Assembly (NCBI GenBank): GCA_020718925.1
Contig: DYRC01000080.1
Location: 1-13,521 of the forward strand
Direction of reading: 5' to 3'
DNA from: Desulfonema limicola
GTDB taxonomy: Bacteria > Desulfobacterota > Desulfobacteria > Desulfobacterales > DYRC01
DNA length: 13,521 nt
The translations under genes and the position numbers were made by a program. The number at the start of each line of letters is the position of its first letter. Within the stretch, counting starts at the first letter, position 1. Below are positions 12,895 to 13,521 of the stretch, one piece after another. The notes below the pieces were generated by a model, which saw nothing but the letters and a program-made list of their open reading frames with translations, did not search any database and was not told the DNA's origin.

Positions 12895-13521
12895 ATGCGA
12901 ACTTCTATTTATATAGATGGTTTTAATCTGTATTACAGAGCATTAAAAGGAACTCCTTACAAGTGGCTTGATCTGAAAGCCTTGTCATCGCATATTCTTC
13001 AATATCACCATAAAATTACCGAAATTAAATATTTTACCGCTCTTGTTTCAGGCTTATTTGATCCGGATCAGCCGATAAGGCAAAAAACATATATCAGGGC
13101 TTTGAAATCTTACATTCCCGAACTATCTGTATATGAAGGACATTTTTTAACTCATACGATAGACGCCCCTAAATCTCCGCTTACCAAACCGCCTAACTTT
13201 GTCAAGGTTATGAAAACAGAAGAAAAAGGCTCTGATGTTAATCTGGCTGTGCATCTGCTGAATGACGCATGGCTTGACAAATATGACTGTGCTGTCATAA
13301 TTTCAAACGATAGCGATCTTGCAGAAGCATTGCGCCTTATTCGTAAGCAGCATAATAACAAAAAAATCGGACTTATATCCCCGCTGCTTAACGGACACCC
13401 GTCTCTTGAACTTCAAAAATATGCCCACTTTGTGAAGAGAATAAGAAAAGGAGTTTTAAAAATTTCACAGCTTCCTTCACCTATTCCCGGCACGACTATA
13501 CATAAACCGCTTAAATGGTAA
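12895..13521 (+). CDS. NYN/PIN-like domain ribonuclease (DUF88/LabA-like)
   Basis: Seen: 208 residues; the TAA is the last codon of the window. It opens MRTSIYIDGFNLYYRALKGT, with D8 and N11 in the signature IDGFN. The other acidic active-site positions are in KTEEKGSDVNLAVHLL (E110, D114) and AVIISNDSDLAEAL (D139, D141). The C-terminus ends IHKPLKW. Family knowledge: NYN domains share the PIN/FEN-like fold and are metal-dependent RNases; the bacterial single-domain forms are of unknown biological role. All catalytic residues appear present, so the protein is probably active. The ribosome binding site is poor, with no clear GGAG before the ATG, so expression is likely low. No separate promoter is evident; expression may depend on read-through from the structured RNA just upstream. 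Confidence 0.88.
   Translation: MRTSIYIDGFNLYYRALKGTPYKWLDLKALSSHILQYHHKITEIKYFTALVSGLFDPDQPIRQKTYIRALKSYIPELSVYEGHFLTHTIDAPKSPLTKPPNFVKVMKTEEKGSDVNLAVHLLNDAWLDKYDCAVIISNDSDLAEALRLIRKQHNNKKIGLISPLLNGHPSLELQKYAHFVKRIRKGVLKISQLPSPIPGTTIHKPLKW

Noticed and set aside
12738..12926. A 62-residue plus-strand protein with two 20-residue repeats (TSPVVSTQGA)
   Set aside because: All unit differences are amino-acid changing yet structure-preserving, there is no ribosome binding site, and the frame overlaps the nuclease start. It is better explained as structured RNA.

Overview
The window looks like chromosomal DNA of an anaerobic Gram-negative bacterium, most plausibly a sulfate-reducer-like member of Desulfobacterota. 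This is inferred, not proven. The basis is a tripartite RND efflux pump with two lipoproteins, a DUF169 protein, a cytoplasmic molybdopterin oxidoreductase, a dense patch of type II toxin-antitoxin (TA) genes, and short dispersed repeats. No rRNA or species marker is present.

Left region (1-2143, all minus strand): an accessory, decaying patch. Reading along the minus strand it holds an orphan XRE-type antitoxin; an antitoxin/RelE-YafQ toxin pair with an ATGA overlap; the C-terminal stump of a HigB-like toxin overlapping a HigA-like antitoxin whose helix-turn-helix appears deleted; a small membrane-associated protein of unknown function interrupted by a one-base frameshift; and the first 17 codons of a universal stress protein (UspA family) running off the left edge. 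A second, broken copy of the same UspA start lies at 1985-2082, next to a hairpin-forming TGATT/AATCA repeat.

Central region (2144-12325, all minus strand): a drug-efflux locus in the order tetR, membrane fusion protein, RND transporter, DUF169 protein, outer-membrane factor, molybdopterin oxidoreductase. TetR has a promoter with a consensus -35, followed by two AAATGACGT(C/T)A motifs 20 bp apart that are candidate operators. The three pump parts should form one trans-envelope complex. The fusion protein lipobox is followed by Asp (inner-membrane retention in the E. coli rule) and the outer-membrane factor lipobox by Ser (outer-membrane sorting). The DUF169 and molybdoenzyme genes suggest that efflux is coupled to a redox or metal-related process, but no substrate can be read from the sequence. 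The outer-membrane factor carries a GC-rich dispersed repeat inserted in frame just behind its lipid anchor.

Right region (12326-13521, plus strand): a tRNA-Gln(CUG) with its own promoter and terminator, then the most interesting part of the window. A good promoter (12721-12749) drives two tandem 60-bp units that fold into paired hairpins with TTCG and GNRA tetraloops. The three differences between the units all preserve the fold: one compensatory base-pair change and one GNRA-preserving loop change. The second unit ends in a T-run terminator, and 17 bp later begins a NYN/PIN-like nuclease gene that ends at the window edge. The layout of promoter, structured RNA repeats, terminator and RNase gene copies that of type III toxin-antitoxin systems, but with an unrelated nuclease family.
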